Shown: positions 32,848 to 43,600 of the stretch, one piece after another
Numbering within the stretch: position 1 is the first letter of the stretch
How the letters are laid out: each line of letters opens with the position of its first letter
Assembly (NCBI GenBank): GCA_002633025.1
Contig: NMRB01000154.1
Span: 460,128-524,127, forward strand
DNA from: Notospermus geniculatus
Taxonomy: Eukaryota > Nemertea > Pilidiophora > Heteronemertea > Lineidae
DNA: 64,000 nucleotides
Direction of reading: 5' to 3'
Notes under the pieces: model-generated
Database searches by the model: none
Seen by the model: the letters and a program-made list of their open reading frames with translations, nothing else
Told to the model about the DNA's origin: nothing
Made by a program: the position numbers and the translations under genes

Positions 32848-35800
32848 TTACATCTTTGGAAATGCAGTAGCGATCACGTCCCTCTGGCCGTTCACACTAA
32901 AGCTTTGAATGTGCATCTCGCGGTTATCCATTTGGAAGTTACACCGCCTATTTGGACGTAGAAGGAAACAGACAGTGCTGATAGCCAGGTCCCATTCTGG
33001 ACTTGTCCCTACAAAGAAACCCCCGGCAGGCTTCAGTGAGTCGAGCCAGGTGAATTTGAATTTCACTTCATGCGGCTGAAAAAAAAGACAGTGTGGAAAC
33101 TGTTACTTTTGTCGTCTGTAGTATTTGCCCCCCCCCCCCNATTTCCGCAGACTGTTTAGGATCCCGCAAAAACGTGCATGGGCGGCGCTGCGAGCAGTGA
33201 TGTACCGAAGACGTCTAGAGCACAACGCAATGGGTCATATGAATAAAGACTAGTAATTGCTTTTAGATTTGAATTTTGCAATACAAATGCACTAGGCAAT
33301 GCTGTACAAATCTGAAGTAAAAGTATTTGCTAGTCTTTATTCATATGAACCAAAGACGTGCAACAGGGGCAAAACGTACCGGTAGTCGAAAAAGGTACAA
33401 CCGCTCACGGCGCCTCCCGTAGCGGTAGTTCGGCAGGTTCCTATTAACACGCAATCCATATCTTTGACAAAACCGTCGAAAGACTCGCCAAACCCACCAG
33501 AAACCACAGTATTTAGAAAAGTTTTCATCTAGTTTGGTTCCCGAACCCACCGCTAGCCCTAGCGGTGGGTTCGGGAGCCAAACGAAGTTTTCATCTTCCA
33601 TCCCAATGGCTAAAGCAGGGTGAATAAAAACATAGGGAACCAAGCTTTGGAGGTTTTTTATTTGGCTTTGACTCAAATGCGATATCTTACCAAGTAGTCA
33701 TAGTAACCGGCATAGTTTGCCTTTCCACTCTTTTCCTGAAGGTAATAGCGAACCCAGCTGTGCAGCCCTGAAACTCGGTGTGAACGTGACTTGATTTCTC
33801 CCACAAAAACATGTTCAAAGCCGGACGAGTCTTTCACGTCAGATGCTCTAGTTCTCTGGTACAATGTAAACCAAAGGTGTTTTAACTGGCTCTCGAATTC
33901 TGATTGGATCGAACTGGAATACCCTGAAGAAGAAAAAAATGCGCTTAATATTTGTGGTGAGTTTGTTTGCAGCCATAGGGCCGATTTAATAGACGTTGGC
34001 TTAGCTAACCATTGGTTCCACCAAAAGTAGATAAGCGTGCGAAAAATGTACAACTAAAAATATTTTCACCCAAAAGCCCCGTTTTCTAGCTCTGTATAGC
34101 GCAACTGTCCATCCAGACAGGGCTTTTTGGTGAAAATTTAGTTATACACTTTTCGCATGCCTATCTATTTTTGGTGGAACCAATGGTTAATAGCTTCGCC
34201 AGCGTCTATTAAACCGGCCCATAGTGTCTTTCTGAGAACGGCGTTCCCATGCACCCTTGCTTCCGCAGCCACCGTTGCTTTCCGTTGCCGCCTCCAAGCA
34301 TCCTGAGCTGATCAGGGGGTCCCTCCGGTACCTAATTTGCGCGGTGACGAAGAGACACCCTTCCCTCTTCCCCGGGCCCTCTTCTCGTTCTCGGGGAATA
34401 CATTTTTTGTACTCCTTGTTCAATCGGAATTTTCCCTTCTCAAAAGATACACTAAGAGGCGAGTGCGTCACCTTGGTCACATGGTACATCCATTAGACAG
34501 CGCTGTATGATCAAAAATTTATAAGGCGAAATTTTTGGTATGATGCAACAGAAGGCGTTTTCGAGTTCCCGCGTTTTCGAATATCCGCGATGTTCGGATA
34601 TCCGCGTTTTCTACATGCCCCAGAAGGCCACACGTCACCATCACTCACCTTTGTTCTTGAGAAAACTCCAAGCCTTCTGAACCACCTTTGTCTTCACGAT
34701 GGCCTTTATGAAATCCTCTTCTTCTTTCTCTTCACTTCTAGTTACAGTTTCTTCTTCACCATAATAAGGGTTGTAATTATCAAAGAGCTTGATGAGGGCA
34801 GCGTAGGTTGGTTTGGAGAGGAGTGTCTCATTGACGTAGGAGAACAAACTGAAATTAATATTCCTAACTTACTGCACCCTGACATTCCAATGATTATCCG
34901 TCAATGTTTTTACATACTGAGTATACTCACACTGAAAGGCCAGGATGGCGGGGAACTGCTACGAAAAATGCAAGCAGCAGTAGACCTAAGCATTGTAAAA
35001 TATTGCTTCAAGCAATAAAATATGCCGTGTGTTTGAACATTTACCAAACGAATGGGACCAAATTAGACATGACATCGGAGACCAAATTGACAGCGGGACC
35101 AAAATAGATGCGCTCAGGAATACGATAGACGCCGGGACCAAGATAGACGCCGGGACCAAAGCAGACGCGCTCGAGACCAAAATAGACGCGCTCGTTACCA
35201 AAAAAGACGCGCTCGTTACCAAAATAAACGCGCTCGTTACCAAAATAGACACCGGGACCAAAATAGACGTGCTCGTGACCAAAATAGACGCTAGGACCAA
35301 AATAGAGACCGGGCCAAAATAGATGACCTTGGGATGAACATTATGATGCAGAGACGTTCTCCTTAACATTTCTACCTTTCTCTCCCTTCACTTACCGATT
35401 TGGAGAGGGGTCATCCCTGTCGTACATCTCTTCAATGCGGCTCTGCATATCCAACTTATAATCTTTCTTAGAAGGGGCATTGACATCTAGGTTGATGAGT
35501 GTGGTAGCAAGCTGCCTGATCTCTTCATCGGTCACGTCCTGCTTGGATCCCCCAGACCCCTTGTCTGATGAGCAGAATTTACGGTAATCTGCGCAGCAGT
35601 CGCCAGACCTCTGACACTGAATGTTACACTGACAGGGGTAATAGTCATCATAACTATCACCACAACGATTTCGACAAGATGACGTCTCACTTGGCCATGA
35701 GTCGTCCAGGCAGAACCGCTCATAATCTGAACAGCAATCTCCGAAGTTTTCGCAGTCATAATTACACTGGCATTGGCGGTTTTCGTCAAGAAGTTCTCCA

Positions 35801-36111
35801 CATCGTCCGCGGCAACTTCCGTCATACCGGTAGCCTAGGGTTTAAAAGCATTGCAAACATGGTGGTGGATTTAAGAATGTTTTTTACGTGTGACATTAAA
35901 CTGCTGGGTCGCAGGATTGAGAAGTCTGTCTGTTTACAAAAATATATGAAAACGTATATAGCTGCACGTTCTTGACGGTTGCAGACAGTTATGAAAGGAT
36001 TTCTCTAAAAAATGTGTTATATTTTGGAATATTGTACTTACCAGAAACACACACCACACTACTGGCCAGTAACCCACAAACTGCCCACAGAATTATCCTG
36101 TGTAACTTCAT
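32848..36111 (-). CDS. ENDOU: Poly(U)-specific endoribonuclease with two somatomedin-B domains
   Basis: Five exons on the minus strand: 36111-36042, 35834-35396, 34848-34649, 33923-33691 and 33075-32848. All have GT/AG introns and matching phases (1, 2, 1, 0), giving 389 residues; human ENDOU is about 410. Order: signal peptide (MKLHRIILWAVCGLLASSVV), SMB1 (C31-C65) and SMB2 (C77-C111) with eight cysteines each, then the EndoU domain (about 123-389). EndoU marks seen are FEHVFVGE (H274), SGLHSW (H291) and LKPAGGFFVGTSPEWD (K329), the likely catalytic His-His-Lys. Predicted: a secreted or ER-lumenal, metal-dependent RNase cutting at uridines. It converges with the zinc-finger locus and is divergent from MSH6, whose start is 1.4 kb away. 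Nothing is missing. Confidence 0.95.
33232..33351. mobile_element. MITE in ENDOU intron 4
   Basis: Inverted ends GGTCATATGAATAAAGACTA and GGTTCATATGAATAAAGACT, about 40-bp arms. A related sequence lies at about 48950-49030 (GTAAAAGCATTTGCTAACTC). Confidence 0.75.
33531..33586. mobile_element. 56-bp hairpin flanked by 10-bp direct repeats
   Basis: The 25-bp arms (33532-33556 and 33559-33583, one mismatch, 2-base loop; CCCGAACCCACCGCTAG) form a near-perfect hairpin. GTTTTCATCT occurs at both 33521-33530 and 33587-33596, as a target duplication would. Located in ENDOU intron 4. Confidence 0.7.
33978..34220. mobile_element. 243-bp MITE (GGGCCGATTTAATAGACG) in ENDOU intron 3
   Basis: Arms of about 105 bp: GGGCCGATTTAATAGACG, then AACCATTGGTTCCACCAAAA, then TCACC...AAAGCCC at the centre. 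ATA flanks both sides, giving a TA or ATA target duplication. Non-coding. Confidence 0.85.
35094..35325. repeat. 18/21-bp minisatellite encoding TKIDALV heptads
   Basis: About eleven units of ACCAAAATAGACGCGCTCGT and an 18-bp variant (GGGACCAAAATAGACGCC), in ENDOU intron 2. On the plus strand the unit is in frame as TKIDALV or TKIDAG, and the frame 35029-35322 stays open through all of it. No start context or splice signals support translation. Confidence 0.85.
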
Positions 36112-36895
36112 TTTATCATTTGTCTAGGCTGCTGCTGCGGGAAAAATGCCACGTTTGGACTTTCATGATGAATATATAGCAAGAGGCAGGGAAGGACACC
36201 GGAAATGTTCGTCACTGTCAGTCTGATAAAAAAACTGTCACGTCCAAAGTTGAGAACTGTTGGTTTAAGAGTGACAAGATTTCAAATTATCAATGTCAAT
36301 TAACTCTCTCGTTGATATCAGCTATCTTTGAGATACTGGCACTTAGAGCCATATGGCGGATTTTTACTTCAATAATGTCCTTCAACGCCTTTACTCTACC
36401 AATACTCTAAACTCCCACTTACCTGTCCCATTCCTGAACTCGGAAAAAAATACCAAATCCTAAGTTGAAGATAAGTTGAACAACAATGTTGGCTGCATAC
36501 CAATTTTACGACCCTGCTAAATCGCGGGTATGACTGGATCCTACCCTGTCTCTTTGCGGGTATGCTCTATAATAACTTATCTGCCATTGCACCTAAATTG
36601 ATTGCTGATACCATACATACATGATACCATACATGTATGCTCATATTTATAACTGGGAGTAATGAAATAGGTGACAACTATGTTAATTTTGGGATAAGTA
36701 CTACCAGGAGATGCACTTGATGAATCCTTATCATATATGTTGAGTTAACTTCGAGTGAACCAGTTGGGATTTGTATATATGTTCACTGTCTTGTTGAAGG
36801 CAATTGCACTGGTTGAGCTTTTCCTCACCGTACGAAACGCACTTCTCATTCGAAGCACCTACATTTTTAGACGAAAATATATCACTAGTTGACGT
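36112..36895. promoter_or_regulatory. ENDOU upstream region
   Basis: The first ENDOU codon is at 36111, so its promoter should lie here. No TATA, CCAAT or CRE stands out. A short repeat with GAACTCGGAAAAAAAT and CCAAATCCTAAGT occurs at 36400-36480 and again at 37300-37350. Confidence 0.3.
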
Positions 36896-37240
36896 TTATT
36901 CCACGACACNGGGGGGTGCCAAGTGATGTTTTTTGTGCCTCAGATGCCTGGAAACTGTAGAAAACGCACATTTGGCATCGAAAATTTTCTGGGGGCGACC
37001 CCCGCGCCTCCCTTTCCGGATATCCTGGATCCGCTCCTGACTCTTGCCTAGGCCTATGATCCTAATTGTGAAAAACAAAATTGTGACAAAAATTGAGGGT
37101 CCGTCGGATGGACTAAAAGCCGTGGTCCCTTGTACCTGAGTGTCTATGCCAGGGCAAGTAAAAGACCCCACACAGGTGGACTGTAGCCTGTCGTGGACTC
37201 CATACCTCCGGCAAAAACCCAATAGGGCTACGACGCCAGT
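36896..37240 (-). mobile_element. SINE-like repeat (GGGCAAGTAAAAGACCCC)
   Basis: CCTTGTACCTGAGTGTCTAT followed by GCCAGGGCAAGTAAAAGACCCC matches the tails of the SINEs at 40549-40810 and 57985-58085. The N at 36910 and the G-run mark a difficult spot. Element boundaries and strand are uncertain. Confidence 0.45.
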
Positions 37241-37457
37241 AATGATATGATATGAAAATATATAGGCCTACTTAGGCGTCCCTATGTACTCCCACTAACC
37301 TGTCCCATTCCTGAACTCGGAAAAAAATGACCAAATCCTAAGTAAGTTGAAAATATCGCACGCTGTCATTCTTTGCCAGGTTCGGGAGTGGGACAAGTAA
37401 GTGGACAGGACACTGTTTCTGACCACACCCATGATTGATGGAACGGGGCACCAAAAC

Positions 37458-37556
37458 CACGTGCTCATTGACAGTGCGCCACGATATGGATAAATGACGT
37501 CATCTGCTGAAAAATAACGCGAAATCGGGGATTTGACATTTCGCGTCGCCCACGTG
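37458..37556 (+). promoter_or_regulatory. MSH6 proximal promoter: E-boxes, CRE and paired E2F motifs
   Basis: In the 100 bp before the MSH6 ATG: CACGTG (37458-37463), TGACGTCA (37495-37502), ACGCGAAA (37517-37524), its exact inverse TTTCGCGT (37539-37546) and CACGTG (37551-37556). TTTCGCG matches the E2F core. Mammalian MSH6 is known to rise at G1/S and to be E2F-responsive; here the motifs are seen and the regulation is inferred. Confidence 0.65.
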
Positions 37557-37557
37557 C

Positions 37558-37693
37558 ATGTCAAAAATGTCAAAACAGAAGAGTTTATTTAGCTTTTTCA
37601 GCCCGAAATCCAAGGCAGAACTTAATAAAAATGACAACAATAATGTAACAGAAACTATTAAACCTAAAACTAGCCCTGATTCTAAGGAACCAG
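37558..37693 (+). CDS. MSH6: MSH6 exon 1 (PCNA-binding PIP box)
   Basis: Encodes [19 protein letters not shown]; QxxLxxFF is the PIP box that docks MSH6 on PCNA at replication forks. Ends phase 1 at GAACCAG|GTATGT. Confidence 0.93.
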
Positions 37694-40600
37694 GTATGTG
37701 GCTATCGTTATCATTCTTTCTTCGATGCGACCCATCGCGCCTGCTGCTGGCTGTGGCTGTGCTGTAGTGTGTGATGTGCACTGTGCGCATGTACATTGCA
37801 TTGCTTGATGCACAGCCACCATGGCCACGGGTCTGCAGGCCCCAGCTCATCAGCCAGCTCCCTTCCTCTCATTCTTGTCTTCCCCCGGCAGGAGGGTCAC
37901 CAGTATTTTTGCATTATCCCCCACCCTAACCATGCTAACACTGTCCCTGACCCTATCATTAACAATAACCATATGTGTGTGGTGGTGTGTGGCCGCGTGG
38001 GGGATTTTGTGCAGAGTTGACATGGTTGAGTTATTCACATAATGTTTTCCTGTTATCAGACACATGTCACCCCCTAGCTTATAATATAATTGTATTTAAT
38101 TGCGATTTCGGACCAATGCTGATTCTTCGTTGCAGATTGCAAATTCCAAATCGGTGACCTTGTATGGGCTAAGCTGGAGGGTTATCCATGGTGGGGAGCC
38201 ATGGTGTGTCATCACCCGACGAAGGAGACCTACTATAAGCCTGGTATACGACCACAAATTCATGTCCAGTTCTTTGACAATCCTCCAACAAGAGCATGGA
38301 TTCAATCAAAGTAGGTTTTATGTCCGAAATGCACACCTCCACGTGAGAGTTCTCTCATGCAACTTGTGTCCCGGCCGTCAGAAACTCTGTACTCTCATTT
38401 GTCACTGGTCAAAACCTCTTCAAATAATTGTGAAATTCTGTTTTTGTGAAATTGATGGGAAATGAAAAAGTCTTTGGAATACTTCTTTCATTTATTATGA
38501 GTGAAAGTTCCAAACCCCGCCGATAAGATCATTTCTCTGGATCACATACACTCTAGTGCTGAGTATTATTGTCAGTATTGGGCTACAGATACAACTCCGT
38601 ATTTTCCAGGTTCATAAAGCCATTTGAAGGCTTGGACAATATTGACTGCAGACCAGGTGGACTCTTCTTCAGCAGTGATACTCTACAACAGGAAGGGGCA
38701 AAGGAATGTAACAATGCTCGTGAGATGTCACGGGAAGATCGGCTGGCAATGGTTTTGGCAATCCCATCAGAAGATGAAGAGGAGGGGAGTATAGAGGGTG
38801 AGAAGATGGAGTTTGATCATGATATATTTGATGATGAAGCAGATGATGAGGATAGTAAAGAAGGTCACAAAGAATCTCCTAAGAAGGTGAGAATTTGTGT
38901 CTTAAACCTTTTGTAACTGGTTACCGGTAGCCTATTGTCTTCAGTGTCCCAAAGCTGATCTAGCCAAATACCGGTAGATTGTCAAATACCACATGGTCAT
39001 GTGTCAATCAGTCTGATGGCGGTGGGAACTCCTGTAGGGGGCTTAAAGGGAGTTTCCCTCTCCACATTAGAGTGGGTGTAGAAGAGAACCAGACCCTCCG
39101 ACGTGACTGGTGCCAATGTTGTGTGATTCTCTTTCAGACTCCTGGAAAGTCACCAAAGAAGAATGGTCGGCCTTCTCGACATAAAGCAAAACGACGTAAA
39201 GTTATTGTTGAGTCGGGTGGAGAGGATGATTCAGGTAACGTATATTTTATACATATTGGAATTTTGCCTGCCCTCAAGGCAATCCAATGAGCGGATCGTA
39301 GTGGGATACATGGGTCATTTTGATTGAGAAAATATTGTGATTTTCACAGGTAGGCATGTTCAAAGATAGAATTGTTTAAAGTGGGACACCCACTTTGAAT
39401 TGTTATGCTGACTGGGCGGCGTTCTCAGGTGATGTTAAGAAAACAGCAAAGCAATGGAGTAATGTTGTATCAAGATACCCTTGACACAGTTCAACAGTGA
39501 TGAAGAAAAGGGACATCTGTTCATACCACCTCTAAGTGATGATAGTTTGTAGGTTATGTATTGATGTGGCCAGATAAGCAACACCACACTTCAGATTATA
39601 ATAAGGTCGTATGGTCAGAGTTTCCAGCTTGTGAGAGAATATCGTGTTGTTGCAGCTGACGAGTACAAGGTGAAGCCAGGTGAAGATCACAGTGAGACAG
39701 ATGACTCCAGTAGTGGTGTGGATGAGGATGAGGTCTCAGATATGGACGCATCTGATGAAGACAGGCCTGTGAAGGTTTGACAGTTCATTCTATCTTACGA
39801 TCTGGCTGATCCCAAACAATTGTCCATTCACCACAGCCCTACTGACCTAACAAATCCATGCCTAACCCACAACGGACATTTTGTCCACAGTTTCAACTAT
39901 TTCGTTGATTTTGACCAATAACTTCTCTGAAAATGAAGAGAATACACCCTTCCTATAATGTGGTGCGGTGCTGGGTGATCAAAGCTGATGTAGAATGAGG
40001 AAATTCTAAGTGTTCAAATGGCTACACAAAGAATCCAGTCACAGTTGACTGCAGTTCTTGAATTCCTTTGATGATGTCAAAAGGGGAAATGTTAGTTTCA
40101 ACATTAGCCACTGATTTATAGGAAGGGTCAAAAAATATTTCTTGGTAAAAAAACATCCAAATGATTTGAACCTTACTATCTTTCGTAATCATTTCAGCGC
40201 CCCAATAGAAAGAGAAAACGGGATGACAGGAGTAGCGTTTCGACTCCTCCTCCTAAAGCTGGTGAGAGCCTTAAGAAGTTCTTCACTCCCACTGCGAATT
40301 GCAAAAGCACTTCATCAACGGCAGTGACACCAAAAGAAAATGGCGATACGAAATCAACAGTCACTGGTCGCGCTTCACCGGCCGTGAGCAGTGCAACGAA
40401 GACAAAGTTGGCTGCTTTCTCGGCTCCTGAAACAGTAAGTTGTTTATTTGCTACAGATCCTCTTATTGTGCCTCAAAATCATTGTAACATTCGTGTCTTG
40501 AAAATATTCCTTATTTTTTAACCCTACTACTGGTCACTCATGAAATTGAGGAGCCTGGTAGCCTCGTGGTTATCTGATCAAATCCACTTCACAAATGGCA

Positions 40601-43600
40601 GGTTCTAGGTTCGAATCCCAGGCCTTGTGGGATTAATCATCCCTGGCTCTTCAATATGTCACATGAGACAGTAAGCTGTGGCGCCTTGTACCTTGTGCCT
40701 TTGCAAGGGCAAGTTAAAGACCCCCATCCAAGTGAGGAACATGAGTAGCTTGAGATGCCCTCTTCCGTACTTACCAGGGCCAATAATGCTATGGCTTCGG
40801 CCCTGATGGATAAATCTATTACCAGTACAAATAATGAAAACTGTCACGAAATTGCTTTGTTGCAGAGTGCCAGCCCAGTCGGAGAGGATGACAGCGGAGT
40901 GGTCTACACGCATTATACACTAGATTTCCTGAAACCAGATAAGATCAAGTGAGTAGGGAATTCTTTCTCACTCTAATTAAAGTCTGCTTCAGGATGCCTC
41001 CTTATATGTGAGTGCTTGTCCCAGGTGATCATCATTGGTCATCAGTTTACTCAACTATTATCACTGCTCTCCACTACTGTTGTCAACCTGCACAGACATA
41101 CATTTCAGCTATTGTGCTGTACGGCCGTTAACCCTTTCCTTGGTAGACAAGCACCTACTTTTGCTGGAGCGGGTCACATATACGGTACACATACTGTATT
41201 GTCCATAAAGATATCCTGACATTTCATCTTTCTGATCTTCTTTATCGTTCAGAGATGCCAAGGGGAAACAAAAAAGCCATGAAGACTATGACCCCAAGAC
41301 GTTGTTTGTACCTGGTGACTTTCTGAGGGGCTTAACACCAGTAGGTAGTTTTGGATTTGTCATCTTTGTACCAAATTAACTTGAAGTACCACACCGGTGG
41401 TCGTGTTATGAAAGGGTTAAACTGCAACATGATGATATCTTGTCACAGTTTGGCCATGGTCCACATGACCGTGAGTGAAAAGGCCTCAGACCAAGGTGCC
41501 CGTTTCACTTTTGAGCCAACAGTTTCTGTGTCAACTCTGTCATCACCAGGCTTGTTCTGTCAGCATGTGAAAATGAAATGTGGAATAAAGATTCGTATTA
41601 AAACTTTTTCAGGCGATGAGACAGTGGTGGGAAATGAAAAGTAAACACTTTGACACAGTCCTCTTCTTCAAAGTTGGCAAGTTTTACGAGTTGTACCACA
41701 TGGATGCGGTGACAGCAGTGAATGAGCTTGGACTGATCTACATGAAGGTAGGATATCGAACTTATGCCATCCATTTTCACGTTGGCTACCAGTACATAAA
41801 ATGTGACCCGCTCCAGCAGGTGCCTGTCGCTAGTGATCATCATCAGTCATCACTTTACTCAAAAATTATCACTGCTGTCCGCTACTATTGTCAACCTGCA
41901 GAGACGTACATTTCAGCTATTGTGTTGTAAGGCCGTTAACCCTTTCCTCGGTTGTGACATGCATCAACTAGATCGGGTCACATATCGTAAATATCACCCA
42001 GTATTGTTTGACAAGTAGGGAAATGCCAGCCTGGAGTTGTGCTTACAGCACAAAAATAAATATTAAAGTCAAGAGAGAACTCAAACTGTGTGTATTTGTA
42101 GGGAATCCATGCTCACTCGGGTTTCCCAGAGATCGCCTATGGTCGCTATGCTGACATCCTGGTCCAGAAAGGTTTCAAAGTTGCCCGCATTGAACAAACC
42201 GAGACACCCGACATGATGCAGGAGAGATGTAAACAGTCGAAGAATGTTACAAAATTTGACAAAGTCGTACGACGGGAGATCTGCAAAATAACAACAAAGG
42301 GAACGCGAACCTACAGCTTCATAGATGGAAATCCTTCAGGCAACCAGAATGCTTACTTAATGTCAATTGTGGAGAAGTCACATGATGATACGTCTGGGGG
42401 TGGTTGCGTGTACGGCGTCTGTTTTATCGATACCTCCATCGGAAAGTTCCATATTGGGCAGTTTGAAGATGATCGTCATTGCTCACGTTTTCGTACGTTA
42501 GTGGCACATTTTACACCAGTGCAGATAATTTACGAGAAGGGGAAGCTGTCGCAGAAGACGTGGACCTTCATCAATTCTCATCTTGTGTCCGTCATGAAGG
42601 AGCCCCTAGGTCCGAAGGAATTCTGGGATGGGTCGAAAACGTTGAAGTGCCTCTCGGAGGGGAGTTATTTTAAGGATGAAGATAAGGATGATTTCAGCTG
42701 GCCGACAGCGCTGAAGGCGATGATTTCTGATAGTAAGTCATAATAATTGAGAGTGTTAGAAAAAGAAGCATGCTGCAATGCAATGGTATTATATTAGAAA
42801 TATTAAGTTGTTGTATATTGAGAAGGTATACGGTGGGGGGGGGGGTCAAATTTCCATTTCTGTTCTTTGATAGTGGACACCTATTGTTTCCCTCAGGTGA
42901 TGCCCTCGGTCACACGCCTGGTGACAACTACCAGCTGGCACTAAATGCCCTCGGTGGTGCCATCAGCTACCTACGGAATTGCTACCTCGACATTGAGCTT
43001 CTCTCGATGAAGAACTTTGAAGAGTATGTTCCTATTGATCAACTTTCATCTGCTGCTGAGAAGAAACATTCAGTGAACGTATTTTCTCCTGGGCAACGCA
43101 CGGTAAGATTAGGATATATCTCCAGTCCAATCATTCTTTGCCTCCCATGGGGATAATGAAATACAAACGTTTCCTAAATCAAAGTTAACACCAGATTTTT
43201 TCCCCGTAACCTTCAGGTCCTTGATGGTGTGACCCTGGCTAACCTGGAGGTGATAGAGAACTCGACAACTGGAACTCGAGAAGGAACTTTGATTGACCGG
43301 CTTGACCAGTGTTCAACTCCATTTGGTAAGCACATGAGTCCGCAATAGGTTTTAGCTCACATGGGTGAGCCAGGGTTTCCGCCAGAAAAAAAGAGGGTAC
43401 GGACTAAAAAATTTTTTTTTGAAAAAAAAATTTTTTTTGAAGAAAATGTTTTTTCAAAAAAAATTTTGTTGAACAAAATTTTTTTTGAAAAAATTTTTTT
43501 TGAAAAAAATTTTTTTGGAAAATTTTTTTTCGCAATTTTTTTTATTTTTTAAAAGCTTTTAAACGATGTTTAGGCGTATTTTGAAGCATAAAATCCTCGC

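Noticed and set aside
33673-34053. 126-codon minus frame as a separate gene
   Set aside because: Only its middle (33923-33691) is coding, as ENDOU exon 4; the rest is intron.
35568-35975. 135-codon plus-strand frame
   Set aside because: It is the antisense shadow of ENDOU exon 2; the minus-strand reading gives two perfect SMB domains.
43361-43552. Lys/Phe-rich open frame
   Set aside because: Produced by alternating A and T tracts at the transposon end.
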